Part shown: positions 1 to 7,531 of the stretch, in pieces | Layout: the number at the start of each line of letters is the position of its first letter | How positions within the stretch are numbered: the first letter of the stretch is position 1 | Origin: a virus | Reading direction: 5' to 3' (one strand) | Virus record (IMG/VR): IMGVR_UViG_3300042896_000283 | Location: 49,095-113,094 of that record | DNA: 64,000 nt | Notes under the pieces: model-generated | The model's input: only the letters and a program-made list of their open reading frames with translations | Told to the model about the DNA's origin: nothing | Database searches by the model: none | Position numbers and translations under genes: made by a program

Positions 1-5
1 TTGTT

Positions 6-206
6 TTAGTTGCCATAGCGTTTAAATGTTATATTAGGTTTAATAATAAGATCCTTATGGGTATATTGCCATAATTCTCCTGTTTGATTAATTATTATTG
101 TATAGATGGTGTCTGTCTCATGACCATAATCAGTCACTAACCAAACAATCCCATCTCCCTTGGGTGTTATAACATCTATTCTATTCTTTGGTTCATATAT
201 TCTCAT
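6..206 (-). CDS. Hypothetical protein, 66 aa
   Basis: I do not recognise this small protein. It is predicted soluble, with no membrane segment or signal peptide, and has a mixed beta-rich composition (stretches such as GIVWLVTDYG and DTIYTIIINQ) that would suit a compact beta fold. It is the last gene of the leftward unit inside the window, and the unit may continue past base 1. The ATG lies after a 56-base spacer that contains a short hairpin. Being real rests on its position and orientation in a gene-dense, one-strand region. Confidence 0.6.
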   Translation of the reverse strand: MRIYEPKNRIDVITPKGDGIVWLVTDYGHETDTIYTIIINQTGELWQYTHKDLIIKPNITFKRYGN

Positions 207-230
207 AGAGAAGTGCTTTTGTTCGAGAAC

Positions 231-255
231 ACCTGTTTTTCGTCACCCAACAGGT
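231..255 (-). other. Short hairpin in spacer between two small genes
   Basis: ACCTGTT and AACAGGT form a perfect 7-base-pair stem around an 11-base loop, read on the minus strand. No T-run follows, so it is not a classic intrinsic terminator. It may protect a 3' end or separate translation of the two genes. Confidence 0.35.
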
Positions 256-262
256 ATGTTAC

Positions 263-493
263 TTATTCTGCTACTGGAGCTTCAACTTCTTTGATGATAT
301 CAGCTTCTACACCAGCTATCATTAATTTCTCAATCACTTCATTAGCTTTCATCATTAATTGGAAACGTGCTGCTTCTTCTGATGATAAATAAGCTCTAAC
401 TGTGTTAAGAATTAGACCAAAGTCTTGTCCTGAAATTTCAAATGTGTCTTCAGGAGTCCATGTGTACCTTTTAGCAGGATCATACTGTGCCAT
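263..493 (-). CDS. Hypothetical protein, 76 aa
   Basis: Small acidic protein with the look of a helical domain: a segment DTFEISGQDFGLILNTVR followed by a helix SSEEAARFQLMMKANEVI. No catalytic motif, signal peptide or membrane segment is visible. My recollection is that small proteins of this kind (a YDP start, a WxPxDxF segment, then a long helix) recur in phages of Bacteroidota, but I cannot name a family. The ATG is preceded by an A-rich leader like its neighbours. Function unknown. Confidence 0.65.
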   Translation of the reverse strand: MAQYDPAKRYTWTPEDTFEISGQDFGLILNTVRAYLSSEEAARFQLMMKANEVIEKLMIAGVEADIIKEVEAPVAE

Positions 494-539
494 AATTTAA
501 TTGGTTTTATTGTTTATAATCAGTAAAAGTAAATAATGT

Positions 540-830
540 TTATGAATTATCCAAATTTATTTCAAATGTTATTACTGAACTTGTTTTAATTGATTTACTC
601 ATATCAACTCTTATTTTAAACATATTACAAAACTTAAGTATTTCTTCTATAACCATATTATTATACTTAGGAAGACTACAAGCTATTCTGAATCTATATG
701 ATTCTAAAGTTTTAGTTATCTCTAAGCTACATAATTCATCAACAGAAGATATAATACCCTCCAAATGAGCAAGAAATGTTTCATCATTATCTTGCATCAA
801 TTTTGGAAAGTATTTTCTGTTTATTTCCAT
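540..830 (-). CDS. Hypothetical protein, 96 aa
   Basis: Unrecognised. The protein alternates charged helices with short strands (for example the helix ETFLAHLEGIISSVDELCSL and the strand SSVITFEINLD near the end). It has four cysteines but no zinc-binding spacing. Its ATG overlaps the stop of the upstream ferritin-like gene by one base (TAATG), so the two are probably translationally coupled and may act together. Confidence 0.6.
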   Translation of the reverse strand: MEINRKYFPKLMQDNDETFLAHLEGIISSVDELCSLEITKTLESYRFRIACSLPKYNNMVIEEILKFCNMFKIRVDMSKSIKTSSVITFEINLDNS

Positions 831-1255
831 TATGACAATGTTAATCTGTATAATGTTTGAGCAGCTTCTCCACTTAGAGATTGCGCAATATTTTCAATGT
901 CTGGCATATTGTTAGCTTCTCCATATTCTTCAAGATCACTAGCAAATGTTACTAACTCTCTTACCACTTGATTAGGCATACCTGTAGAATAATCTTTTAA
1001 AGCATCAATTTTATATGCTCTAACTCTTTTTCCTGTATATCCCATAATCTTTTCTACAATCTCATCTTGTAAGTCTGCCACTTTATCATAAATGGTTCCT
1101 AAAGCTGAATGTTCAGCAAATGATGTAGTTTGAAAATGTAATAAGTGTAATTCTTCATGGAAGTATGAAAGCTTACCAGCTATTGTTTCTAATGTTAAAC
1201 TAGAACTTCCTTTTGATTCCATCATTTCTTCTGGAAATAGGGATTTTAATGCCAT
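830..1255 (-). CDS. Ferritin/Dps-like helical protein (DUF5856-like)
   Basis: A 141-aa, all-helical protein. Residues 28-75 carry a pattern like the metal-site helices of the ferritin/Dps superfamily: H33, E34, H37, H40, then a T-T-S-F-A-E-H run ending at H49, then D57, D64, E65 and E68. The layout H..HF.T.SFAEH..L...YD....DEIVEKI resembles the phage-borne DUF5856 proteins and, more distantly, Dps. From the family one would expect metal binding in the cytoplasm, perhaps iron or peroxide handling, but that role is unproven in phages. It sits among small poly-Thr proteins and is coupled to the next gene by a TAATG overlap. The family assignment is from memory of motifs, not a search. Confidence 0.6.
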   Translation of the reverse strand: MALKSLFPEEMMESKGSSSLTLETIAGKLSYFHEELHLLHFQTTSFAEHSALGTIYDKVADLQDEIVEKIMGYTGKRVRAYKIDALKDYSTGMPNQVVRELVTFASDLEEYGEANNMPDIENIAQSLSGEAAQTLYRLTLS

Positions 1256-1271
1256 GTTTTTAGTTTTTAAA

Positions 1272-1454
1272 TTAAGGAGCTACTGTAGTAGTAGTGGTAG
1301 TTGTATAATTACAACATTCTTTAGCATCTATTTCTTTCCAATTTCCAACCTTCGGTTTAAATGCTTGTACAATTAAACTACTTGATACTATACGCCCTGA
1401 ACCATCAAAACGTACATAAGCTTTAAGCTTATTATTATTATTACTTCTAGCCAT
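1272..1454 (-). CDS. Small poly-Thr protein, paralogue A (60 aa)
   Basis: The body matches the neighbour at 1457-1642: LKAxVRFDGSGRIV, then SLI, then KPKVGxWxEI and ECCNY. It ends in seven threonines followed by VAP. The Cys-Cys pair just before the Thr tract recurs in several fibre proteins of this window. There is no membrane segment or signal peptide. It is probably a small virion or fibre-associated domain, inferred from the shared poly-Thr ending. Two bases separate its start from the stop of the upstream paralogue. Confidence 0.75.
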   Translation of the reverse strand: MARSNNNNKLKAYVRFDGSGRIVSSSLIVQAFKPKVGNWKEIDAKECCNYTTTTTTTVAP

Positions 1455-1456
1455 GA

Positions 1457-1642
1457 TTATACAGGTAATGTAGTAGTGGTTGTAGTAGTAGGAACGTAGT
1501 TACAGCATTCATATGCTAAAATCTCACGCCATTTACCAACTTTTGGCTTATTTTTTCTAAGGATTAAGCTTCCTGCAACTATTCGGCCAGATCCATCGAA
1601 TCTGACAAAAGCCTTTAAAGGTCTTGAATCAATGCTTCCCAT
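1457..1642 (-). CDS. Small poly-Thr protein, paralogue B (61 aa)
   Basis: Tandem paralogue of the gene at 1272-1454. About half of the residues are identical, with the core LKAFVRFDGSGRIV conserved, and the C terminus is a run of seven threonines then LPV. The core is predicted to form beta strands with a DGSGR turn. I know of no named domain for it. The duplicated pair lies next to a glycosyltransferase and upstream fibre genes, which suits a role as a small surface or fibre component; this is inference. Confidence 0.75.
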   Translation of the reverse strand: MGSIDSRPLKAFVRFDGSGRIVAGSLILRKNKPKVGKWREILAYECCNYVPTTTTTTTLPV

Positions 1643-1659
1643 TTGTTTTAAATTTAGGG

Positions 1660-2676
1660 TTAATAGTTTAGGTTATATTTTTGTTTTAGTTCATTAAGTT
1701 TAGTTGCATAGAACCAGGTGCAATATTTTTTTGATCTTTCATCATTAAGAATAACATTTAAGTTAGCATCTTTTGTTGGATCAGTTCCCATATGATATTT
1801 ACCTTTGTAAAAGGCTGGGTAACCATTTCCTGTCTCAGAAACTATTCCTGCATTATGAAAGATTGTATGTGTATCTAATTTGATAATAGGATCTGTAGCC
1901 CAAGCAAATGCTAATTCAGGCACCACTCTTGTTTCTTGTTCTCTAAACCATAGGTTCCATAAAACTGCCCACATATCTGCACACCAACTTTGATATCCAG
2001 AATTCTCATCTTTAAAGAACTCTCTATTTATTTTTTGTAAATATGTTCTTATAAGGATACAATCATTCATCACCTTACTCCAGAAGTTTGCATCTACATT
2101 CTTTAATAAATATTGTGCTCCTCCTGAATGATCATTATTAGCTTCAGCTATTTCTCTACTTATTCCTATAATACTAGCAAGTTCTCCAAGGATATCTCTA
2201 CTCTTGTATTCTTCTAGCTTCTCTGGAATCACTTGATGTATCTTACTATCAAAATACTTAGCATTGATATAGCTATTTGTATCTGATAAGTAGTTAATAT
2301 CATCCTCTAAGAATTTATCTAGATTGAAATCCTTCATAAATAGAATATCACTATCACAATAGAAGATAGCTTTTTCATTCAGTTCTGGATGTTTTTTAAA
2401 ATGTTTCCAAAGAACATATGGTCTTAGTACAGGAATATAGATTCCTAATAACTGATTTAGATTATCTTCATCTGCATAGTAATGAAACTCTGCTTCTGGA
2501 TATAGATCTTCTATCTGTTTCCACTTATCTCTATTCTCTCTTCCTTTAGGAGTGAATATAACAGATATTGCTTTATCAGAATGTCCTATTTCCTTTAAGC
2601 TCTCAAGCCAAAGATTTACTTGCCATGTATAGTAAATATCACTAGGACACGCTTGTAAAAATTTTAAATCTTTCAT
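1660..2676 (-). CDS. GT-A type glycosyltransferase
   Basis: A 338-aa protein with a DxD motif, IFYCDSDILFM (D108 and D110), placed about where GT-A fold enzymes bind the metal and nucleotide-sugar. The layout, with an N-terminal nucleotide-fold half and then the acceptor half ending in conserved aromatic segments, resembles GT8-like transferases. There is no signal peptide or membrane helix, so it should act in the cytoplasm. The acceptor is unknown; host surface glycans or the phage's own Thr-rich fibre proteins are both possible. It lies just downstream of three fibre genes. This is the second glycosyltransferase in the window, the other being GT9-like at 9466-10335. Confidence 0.7.
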   Translation of the reverse strand: MKDLKFLQACPSDIYYTWQVNLWLESLKEIGHSDKAISVIFTPKGRENRDKWKQIEDLYPEAEFHYYADEDNLNQLLGIYIPVLRPYVLWKHFKKHPELNEKAIFYCDSDILFMKDFNLDKFLEDDINYLSDTNSYINAKYFDSKIHQVIPEKLEEYKSRDILGELASIIGISREIAEANNDHSGGAQYLLKNVDANFWSKVMNDCILIRTYLQKINREFFKDENSGYQSWCADMWAVLWNLWFREQETRVVPELAFAWATDPIIKLDTHTIFHNAGIVSETGNGYPAFYKGKYHMGTDPTKDANLNVILNDERSKKYCTWFYATKLNELKQKYNLNY

Positions 2677-2704
2677 AATGTAGTTGGTTTTTTGTTTTTA
2701 TTCT

Positions 2705-2842
2705 TTATATAGGTGCAACTGTTGTAGTTGTAGTTGTCGTACATTTAGCTGTTACACATATTAATTTTTCTAATTCTTTAGATATTGTCCATAGGAGATT
2801 ACTTTGTGTACTCCAACCTATTTGTCTTGATGGTATAGCCAT
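2705..2842 (-). CDS. Mini-protein with fibre N-terminal module and poly-Thr tail (45 aa)
   Basis: This 45-aa gene is read from the minus strand between the glycosyltransferase and the long fibre. It begins MAIPSRQIGW and continues STQSNLLWTI, matching the first 20 residues of the fibre just upstream (MAIPSKQIGW then GTESNLLWQI). It then goes straight to a Cys, a run of seven threonines and VAPI. It is therefore the attachment module of the fibre with no shaft. It could cap or compete for the same binding site, or be the remnant of a module exchange. The near-identical start shows it is not random. Confidence 0.75.
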   Translation of the reverse strand: MAIPSRQIGWSTQSNLLWTISKELEKLICVTAKCTTTTTTTVAPI

Positions 2843-2854
2843 TTTTTATTTTTA

Positions 2855-4330
2855 TTAAACTATTGTTAATATTCCTAAATTTTTCCAAACAGCACCAGTT
2901 GGTAAACCAGCTGGACTTGTTGGAATATTCATAATTGATAAGTTGTTTACAAATGTAGTGCCACCCATATTAGCAGTTATATTACTACCAACAATAAAAG
3001 TATTAGCATAACTACTTGATATAGTATTATATCCACCACCTAAAATTGCTGAAACATATCCAGAATTATTATTATTTTTACCTCCTCCAACAAATGTATA
3101 AAAACCAGCTGAAACATTATTAAATCCTCCACTTACTGTTCCGTAATTTCCAGAAGCAGTATTGGTACTACCTCCACTAACTGACGAAACCGCTCCAGAA
3201 GCAATATTATTTTTACCGCCACTTACTACTGAACTATAATTTGAACTGGAATTTGCTTGTCCTCCACCAATAGAAGACCAACCGCCAGATGACACATTTC
3301 CAACTCCACCACTCACTGTGGCAAATCCAGCACTTACAGTATTAGATTTACCACCTCCAACAATAGAATATCCACTATAAGCGTGATTACCAACGCCTCC
3401 ACCAACTGTTGATCCAAAACCCGATGATAAATTACTTCTACCTCCACCAATTGTTCCAAAACTATAAGAAGCAGAGTTGCTACATCCACCTCCAATTGTA
3501 GATTTATCTCCAGAAGAAGTGTTTCCATATCCACCACCTACTGTTGAAGCATAAGAAGAAGCTAAATTGTGATAACCTCCACCTACTGTTGAAAATGTAC
3601 AAGAAGAAGTATTATTTTGACCACCCCCTATCATAGAATAATAACCAGAAGCATTATTAGAACTACCTCCAGAAATTACTGAACGAGTACCAGAAGCAAT
3701 ATTTGAAGCACCTCCACCAATAAAAGATTGATTACCAGAAGCAGTATTGAAAATACCACCACCAATTGTTGAATAATTATAAGAAGCAGTATTATTTTTA
3801 CCTCCAGATATTGTTGAAAGAATACCAGAAGCAATATTGTATAAACCACCTCCTAAAAAAGAACCATACGCACTTGATAAATTTGCTCTCCCTCCTACAA
3901 TTGTAGAAAGATAGCCAGTTGATTGATTGTTAGTTCCTCCAGAAATTATAGTTCCATAATTATAAGCAAGATTATTAAAACCACCACCTATTGTTGTACC
4001 CTGACTACAAGCAATATTACCAGCACCCCCGCCAATTGTAGCATAATAATTAGAAGATATATTATTTTTACCTCCTCCAATTACTGAAAAATTTGAAGTA
4101 GCATTATTATACGAACCTCCTCCAATAGTAGCATTTAACCCACTCGCATCATTAGTACCCAATACTGGTTGAATACCAGTAGCATTAGCATTATATTCAA
4201 ATGGACCTGATCCACCAGGAGTAGGAACAACAGAAGCTGTTACCTTTGTTAAATATTCTATTTGTTTAGCAATTTGCCATAATAGGTTTGATTCTGTTCC
4301 CCAACCTATTTGTTTACTTGGTATAGCCAT
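2855..4330 (-). CDS. Tail fibre with about 25 GGG repeats
   Basis: A 491-aa fibre. Residues 1-35 are the MAIPSKQIGW attachment module shared with the 45-aa gene downstream. The shaft is about 25 copies of a roughly 16-residue repeat with consensus SxIGGGxxNxASGxx. It looks like the beta-roll repeats of trimeric adhesin heads (YadA or Hep_Hag type), so a trimeric left-handed roll is likely. The last 40 residues (FVNNLSIMNIP, then AGLPTGAVW) match the end of the fibre at 11623-12858, so both carry the same C-terminal tip or folding module. It is probably a receptor-binding or side fibre. The DNA carries a matching 48-base periodicity. Confidence 0.8.
   Translation of the reverse strand: MAIPSKQIGWGTESNLLWQIAKQIEYLTKVTASVVPTPGGSGPFEYNANATGIQPVLGTNDASGLNATIGGGSYNNATSNFSVIGGGKNNISSNYYATIGGGAGNIACSQGTTIGGGFNNLAYNYGTIISGGTNNQSTGYLSTIVGGRANLSSAYGSFLGGGLYNIASGILSTISGGKNNTASYNYSTIGGGIFNTASGNQSFIGGGASNIASGTRSVISGGSSNNASGYYSMIGGGQNNTSSCTFSTVGGGYHNLASSYASTVGGGYGNTSSGDKSTIGGGCSNSASYSFGTIGGGRSNLSSGFGSTVGGGVGNHAYSGYSIVGGGKSNTVSAGFATVSGGVGNVSSGGWSSIGGGQANSSSNYSSVVSGGKNNIASGAVSSVSGGSTNTASGNYGTVSGGFNNVSAGFYTFVGGGKNNNNSGYVSAILGGGYNTISSSYANTFIVGSNITANMGGTTFVNNLSIMNIPTSPAGLPTGAVWKNLGILTIV
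2980..4150 (-). repeat. 48-bp imperfect tandem repeats inside fibre gene
   Basis: About 25 imperfect units of roughly 48 bases encode the IGGG/VSGG-xxN-xASG repeat of the fibre. The units differ at the third and variable positions but keep the glycine and asparagine codons. Copy number may change by recombination. Confidence 0.75.
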
Positions 4331-4344
4331 TATATATGTTTTTA

Positions 4345-5385
4345 TTAATAAATTTTTGTTAATGTAAAGTTTCTTGAAAATATTGAATTACCAGCAACAT
4401 TTGTATCCCATTCTGCTGTAATTAAAAGTGTATTACTAACAGTTGTGTCAAATGTTGTAGTATTGATATTAGTTAATACATATCCTTCAAATTGAGTTCC
4501 TCCATTTCTTATATAAGAAAATAATCCTCCTGATGAAATTGATGCCACTGTAGGTCCTCCTGTTGTTCTAATTGTAAAATACAAATTCATTATCCAAGAC
4601 TTACTAGTTGCAGCAGCCATATCAATTAATCCTGTATCAGCTAAAAGAATACCAGCCAATGTTCTCACTCTAATACGTAAGTTCGCAGAAGATCCACAAG
4701 TAACTAATCCATCTAATGCACATATAAAACTATCTCCACTAGTAAAAGAATTTGCAGGAACAGTTAATGAACCTACACCTGTTCCTATTATTGTTGTTTC
4801 TACTGCTGTACCTGTTACAGGTGCTCCATCAGCTGTTTGAGCATATAAACCTGGTAATCCTGCAGGACCTTGAGCACCTGTATCACCTTTAACTCCTTGT
4901 ATTCCCTGTGGACCTTGTTCTCCTTGAATACCTTGAGGACCAGCAGGTCCTTGATCTCCTTGAGGTCCTTTTATATCTCCAGCATCAAACCAGTTTGTTC
5001 CATTCCAACTCATTAATGATCCATCAGATAAAAGAATCCATGCATCACCAACATTAGCTCCAGGCATACTTCCTGCACCAGCTAAGAAAGCTGCATAATC
5101 TGCGTAGCTTCCTAATATAGTTACAGAGTTACCAGCAGTTCCTTGAGGACCCTGATCACCCTGTGTTCCTTGTATTCCTTGTATTCCTTGGTCTCCTTGC
5201 ATACCTTGCATACCTTGCTCACCCTGAATTCCTTGTGGACCTTCAGGACCTATTGGACCCTGTGGACCAGGAACACCTGGACCAGCAATATCTGATATAA
5301 GTTTATCAAGATTAAGCCACCCTTTGTATCCTGTACAAGGTTTGCAAAGTTGTTCCCAAAATCCTGCTTTAATAAATGTTGCCAT
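4345..5385 (-). CDS. Collagen-like tail fibre
   Basis: 346 aa from the chosen start. The frame is open further upstream, but this ATG gives MATFIKAGFWE, which matches the start of the fibre at 11623-12858 (MPTFIKPGFWE, then a WLNLD segment), so it marks the true N terminus. The order is: attachment module (about 1-35), a Gly-x-y collagen-like stretch (GPQGPIGPEGPQGIQGEQG and more), a non-collagen insert with LLSDGSLMSWNGTNWFDAGD, a second Gly-x-y stretch, and a C-terminal beta-rich domain of about 150 aa ending RNFTLTKIY that probably trimerises and binds a receptor. Collagen-like shafts are common in phage side fibres. It lies between another fibre gene and the lysis cassette. Confidence 0.8.
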   Translation of the reverse strand: MATFIKAGFWEQLCKPCTGYKGWLNLDKLISDIAGPGVPGPQGPIGPEGPQGIQGEQGMQGMQGDQGIQGIQGTQGDQGPQGTAGNSVTILGSYADYAAFLAGAGSMPGANVGDAWILLSDGSLMSWNGTNWFDAGDIKGPQGDQGPAGPQGIQGEQGPQGIQGVKGDTGAQGPAGLPGLYAQTADGAPVTGTAVETTIIGTGVGSLTVPANSFTSGDSFICALDGLVTCGSSANLRIRVRTLAGILLADTGLIDMAAATSKSWIMNLYFTIRTTGGPTVASISSGGLFSYIRNGGTQFEGYVLTNINTTTFDTTVSNTLLITAEWDTNVAGNSIFSRNFTLTKIY

Positions 5386-5465
5386 GATTAATGTTGTAAG
5401 TATCAAAGGTATAAGTTTTATACTTACATACAATGACTGTTGTTAAATTAAAATAACTAAAAAAA

Positions 5466-5690
5466 TTATCTTACATAATGTAAAATAATTGAAGGAGTTA
5501 TTGTTGCTATTATATCTTTATAATCAAATCCTTTGTAATCTATTTGATCTTTAATTTCTTTACCTAAAGCAACTAGAAATACAATTCCTATGCTATATAA
5601 ATCATTTAGAAAACATTGACTAATAATGAATATTACAAATCCATATATAAAATGGTTTGCTTTATCTAATGGTATCAAAGGTATTTTCAT
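5466..5690 (-). CDS. Small membrane protein, VanZ/DUF2279-like
   Basis: 74 aa with one or two hydrophobic segments (FIYGFVIFIISQCF and SIGIVFLVALG) and a short hydrophobic end. The motif order DKANHFIYG, then ALGKEIKDQID, then DYKDIIAT resembles the small DKxxH...GKExxD proteins (VanZ-like or YfiM/DUF2279-like) often seen beside phage lysis genes. It is the last gene of the lysis cassette, with its ATG coupled to the preceding gene by TAATG. It could be a lysis accessory or an envelope protein. The family name is tentative. Confidence 0.6.
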   Translation of the reverse strand: MKIPLIPLDKANHFIYGFVIFIISQCFLNDLYSIGIVFLVALGKEIKDQIDYKGFDYKDIIATITPSIILHYVR

Positions 5691-5824
5691 TATCCTTGTC
5701 CATTATAAATCTTCTTGTATTTCTTAGAAGATTTAAGTTTTGATGTTTGAGATTTAGCGTGCACACCTGGTCTGCTCACTTTAATCTTTACTGCTTTTTC
5801 TGATGTGTTGGTTGCTTTTGCCAT
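5690..5824 (-). CDS. Small basic protein, 44 aa
   Basis: A 44-aa, strongly basic protein: starts MAKATNTSEK, contains SRPGVHAKSQTSKLKSSKKY and ends KKIYNGQG. I recall very similar short RPGVHAKS..SKLKSSKNYK proteins in phages of flavobacteria, but their function is unknown to me. It overlaps the next gene by TAATG and starts one base after the stop of the gene upstream, so it belongs to the lysis-region operon. The charge suggests nucleic acid or membrane-surface contact; this is only a suggestion. Confidence 0.7.
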   Translation of the reverse strand: MAKATNTSEKAVKIKVSRPGVHAKSQTSKLKSSKKYKKIYNGQG

Positions 5825-5825
5825 G

Positions 5826-6305
5826 TTAAAATAAATTATATTCTAAAACTATACCATATCCACTAGGATTGTTTGGTTGTACGTAATAATTAATACCTGT
5901 ACTAAACTTAGTAAACTCAATCATTAAGTTTGTATATATAACAGGTTCTTTTAATGTAAATTTTATAGATTGTATACCAGCATATCCATGTATCTCAAAT
6001 GATTTCTTGCTTTTGATAATCTCTTTATTGATATCAATTACACTTTTTTGATAGAATATGATTGAATCTTTTATACCTAATTGATTCTTAAACTCAATTT
6101 CTTTATTCTGATAATTTTTGATTCTTACTTCTTGTTCCTTGATGATGTTCTTAGCAAAATCATAACGTACAAGATCAGTAGCAACCTTCCTAGCAACATT
6201 TTCACTAAGGGTGACAATAGAATCATTTTTCTGGGTATTTTGTCCAAATATACTATTTGTTAGTAACAATATAGTAATTACTATTATTAAATTTTTAAGA
6301 TACAT
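5826..6305 (-). CDS. Secreted coiled-coil protein, possible outer-membrane spanin partner
   Basis: 159 aa. Residues 1-21 look like a signal peptide (YLKNLIIVITILLLTNSIFG followed by Q). After it comes a long charged helix with coiled-coil spacing (about 40-95), then a beta-rich C-terminal part (EIHGYAGIQSIKF through YGIVLEYNLF) that could sit in or under the outer membrane. It lies in the lysis cassette after an inner-membrane spanin-like gene, with an endonuclease inserted between them. A role as the outer partner of a spanin pair, or a fused unit, fits context and layout. No lipoprotein box is obvious, so this remains inference. Confidence 0.5.
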   Translation of the reverse strand: MYLKNLIIVITILLLTNSIFGQNTQKNDSIVTLSENVARKVATDLVRYDFAKNIIKEQEVRIKNYQNKEIEFKNQLGIKDSIIFYQKSVIDINKEIIKSKKSFEIHGYAGIQSIKFTLKEPVIYTNLMIEFTKFSTGINYYVQPNNPSGYGIVLEYNLF

Positions 6306-6811
6306 CTTGCTTCTGTTATATTACGATTACCACTTATTTCTTTTAACTTAGAAGAAACACCTCCATTAGAAAGTTTATATTTTCTTTTTAAATAAATAAT
6401 ACTCTTATTACTTAATACATCTAATCTAAATTCATTTAAATCAATAACCTTGTATGTAGGATTTAAATTTCCTTTTTTAGAATTTGCTATTTTTAATAAT
6501 GCATATTCAGTATGTTTATATCCAGTTGTATCAGGACCTCTGTTACCACCAATAGATACATTATAGTTATCTTTTTTAGATATCCATTTTTTATCAACTA
6601 TAAATGATTCTTCTTCATAAGCTTCTTTTAAAGAATCAAAAAAACAAAGTATTTCAATTTTAAAATTTAACTTTCCATATTTTAAAATAGCTTTTTTTAA
6701 TTTATCTCCAGATCCTAAATATCCATCATTCAAGTTTTTAGTAGAATGTACTCCTATATAAGTTTTATCATTTACTAAATTTTTAGTTTGATATGTAAAA
6801 TGATGAATCAT
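6287..6811 (-). CDS. GIY-YIG homing endonuclease (Seg-like)
   Basis: 174 aa. The N-terminal 90 residues fit the GIY-YIG nuclease domain of free-standing phage homing endonucleases: FTYQT in place of GIY, TYIG at 17-20, a GYLGSG loop at 30-35, a catalytic-type glutamate cluster at 66-68, and NYNVSIGG at 83-90. The C-terminal part is basic and could bind DNA. It sits inside the lysis cassette. Its start overlaps the spanin-like gene (ATGA) and its end runs 19 bases into the next gene, so it seems to have landed exactly at a gene boundary. It probably cuts relatives lacking the insertion and spreads itself. Confidence 0.8.
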   Translation of the reverse strand: MIHHFTYQTKNLVNDKTYIGVHSTKNLNDGYLGSGDKLKKAILKYGKLNFKIEILCFFDSLKEAYEEESFIVDKKWISKKDNYNVSIGGNRGPDTTGYKHTEYALLKIANSKKGNLNPTYKVIDLNEFRLDVLSNKSIIYLKRKYKLSNGGVSSKLKEISGNRNITEARCILKI

Positions 6812-7128
6812 TGTGAATATCTATCTGTGAAGTACTTTTGAAGCCCACTAACAGGCAAGCTATCAATAATCCTAATTTGTACATATTCTTTTTGTTTAAT
6901 GATTTTGATTCTATTAACAATCACTGTATCCACTTTTGATAAACTATCAATAATCTTACTAGATTCATGATCTTTCTCTTCAAGAATAAGAATTTTATTC
7001 TCTAGCTTTTTAGTTTGTTCTATTAGAATAGTATTTTTATCTTGGTTATATAGTGTAAAGAATATCCATATAATGATAATAATCACTGCCAAGTACTGAT
7101 CTTTTAAATAATCTAATACCTTATTCAT
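6808..7128 (-). CDS. Rz-like inner-membrane spanin (i-spanin)
   Basis: 106 aa with a single N-terminal transmembrane helix (YLAVIIIIIWIFFTLY, about 12-27), then a long charged coiled-coil region, and a conserved-looking end SLPVSGLQKYFTDRYS. This is the layout of Rz-type spanins, which link inner to outer membrane and fuse them after the cell wall is cut. It directly follows the endolysin-like gene and is coupled to the homing endonuclease by ATGA. The assignment is by topology and context; spanins share little sequence. Confidence 0.6.
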   Translation of the reverse strand: MNKVLDYLKDQYLAVIIIIIWIFFTLYNQDKNTILIEQTKKLENKILILEEKDHESSKIIDSLSKVDTVIVNRIKIIKQKEYVQIRIIDSLPVSGLQKYFTDRYSQ

Positions 7129-7523
7129 TAGTTAGTAATGTTTATAAAGATCTTTTCTATCTTTGATGTTGCTTTTAATTTTGTAAACAATGTTTTATAT
7201 GTAGCTCTAGAGTTACCAATAAAGTTTAATGATTTACTACTACCTACAAGAATACATCCTTCTGTGTCAGTTGATTTGTTTCCACTGTGGATTCTTACGC
7301 CTTCATATCCAGGTACTGAAAGTAACAAAGGCATATATTGCTGAAAGTGATTAGAGAATGTAATTGCTATCTCATATTTTCCATAAGGAATAGCTGTAAC
7401 ATTTTGAATCTTCTTATCTCTAACTTTATCCTCTAACGTATAACACACAAATTTCCCATCAATAGAAAGTTCTCCTATTGTAGAATCATCTGTAAATATC
7501 TTTCTTTTAAGTTCTAGTATCAT
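7128..7523 (-). CDS. DUF5675-like putative cell-wall hydrolase (endolysin candidate)
   Basis: 131 aa. The central motif VRIHSGNKSTDTEGCILVG (77-95) has the His, Gly-Asn, Asp-Thr and Gly-Cys pattern of DUF5675 proteins, which resembles the active-site His and Cys of L,D-transpeptidase-type folds. H79 and C90 are the likely key residues. DUF5675 genes are often found in phage lysis regions, but their chemistry is not settled to my knowledge. Here it lies between holin-like genes and a spanin-like gene, and I find no other lysozyme, amidase or peptidase of lysis type in the window. It is therefore the best endolysin candidate. Confidence 0.65.
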   Translation of the reverse strand: MILELKRKIFTDDSTIGELSIDGKFVCYTLEDKVRDKKIQNVTAIPYGKYEIAITFSNHFQQYMPLLLSVPGYEGVRIHSGNKSTDTEGCILVGSSKSLNFIGNSRATYKTLFTKLKATSKIEKIFINITN

Positions 7524-7531
7524 AGTTTATA

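Noticed and set aside
3334-3537. Second minus-strand frame within the fibre repeats (67 residues, Leu/Val/Glu-rich)
   Set aside because: It is the shifted frame of the GGG repeat and shows no own start context.
2980-4150. Regular 48-base repeats that at first glance could be a CRISPR or satellite array
   Set aside because: The repeats keep one open frame with a steady GGGxxN codon pattern and have no constant repeat with unique spacers; they encode a fibre shaft.
5386-5433. Earlier ATG for the collagen-like fibre that would add a hydrophobic start like a signal peptide
   Set aside because: The MATFIKAGFWE start shared with the other fibre fixes the true N terminus; the extension reads through the leader.
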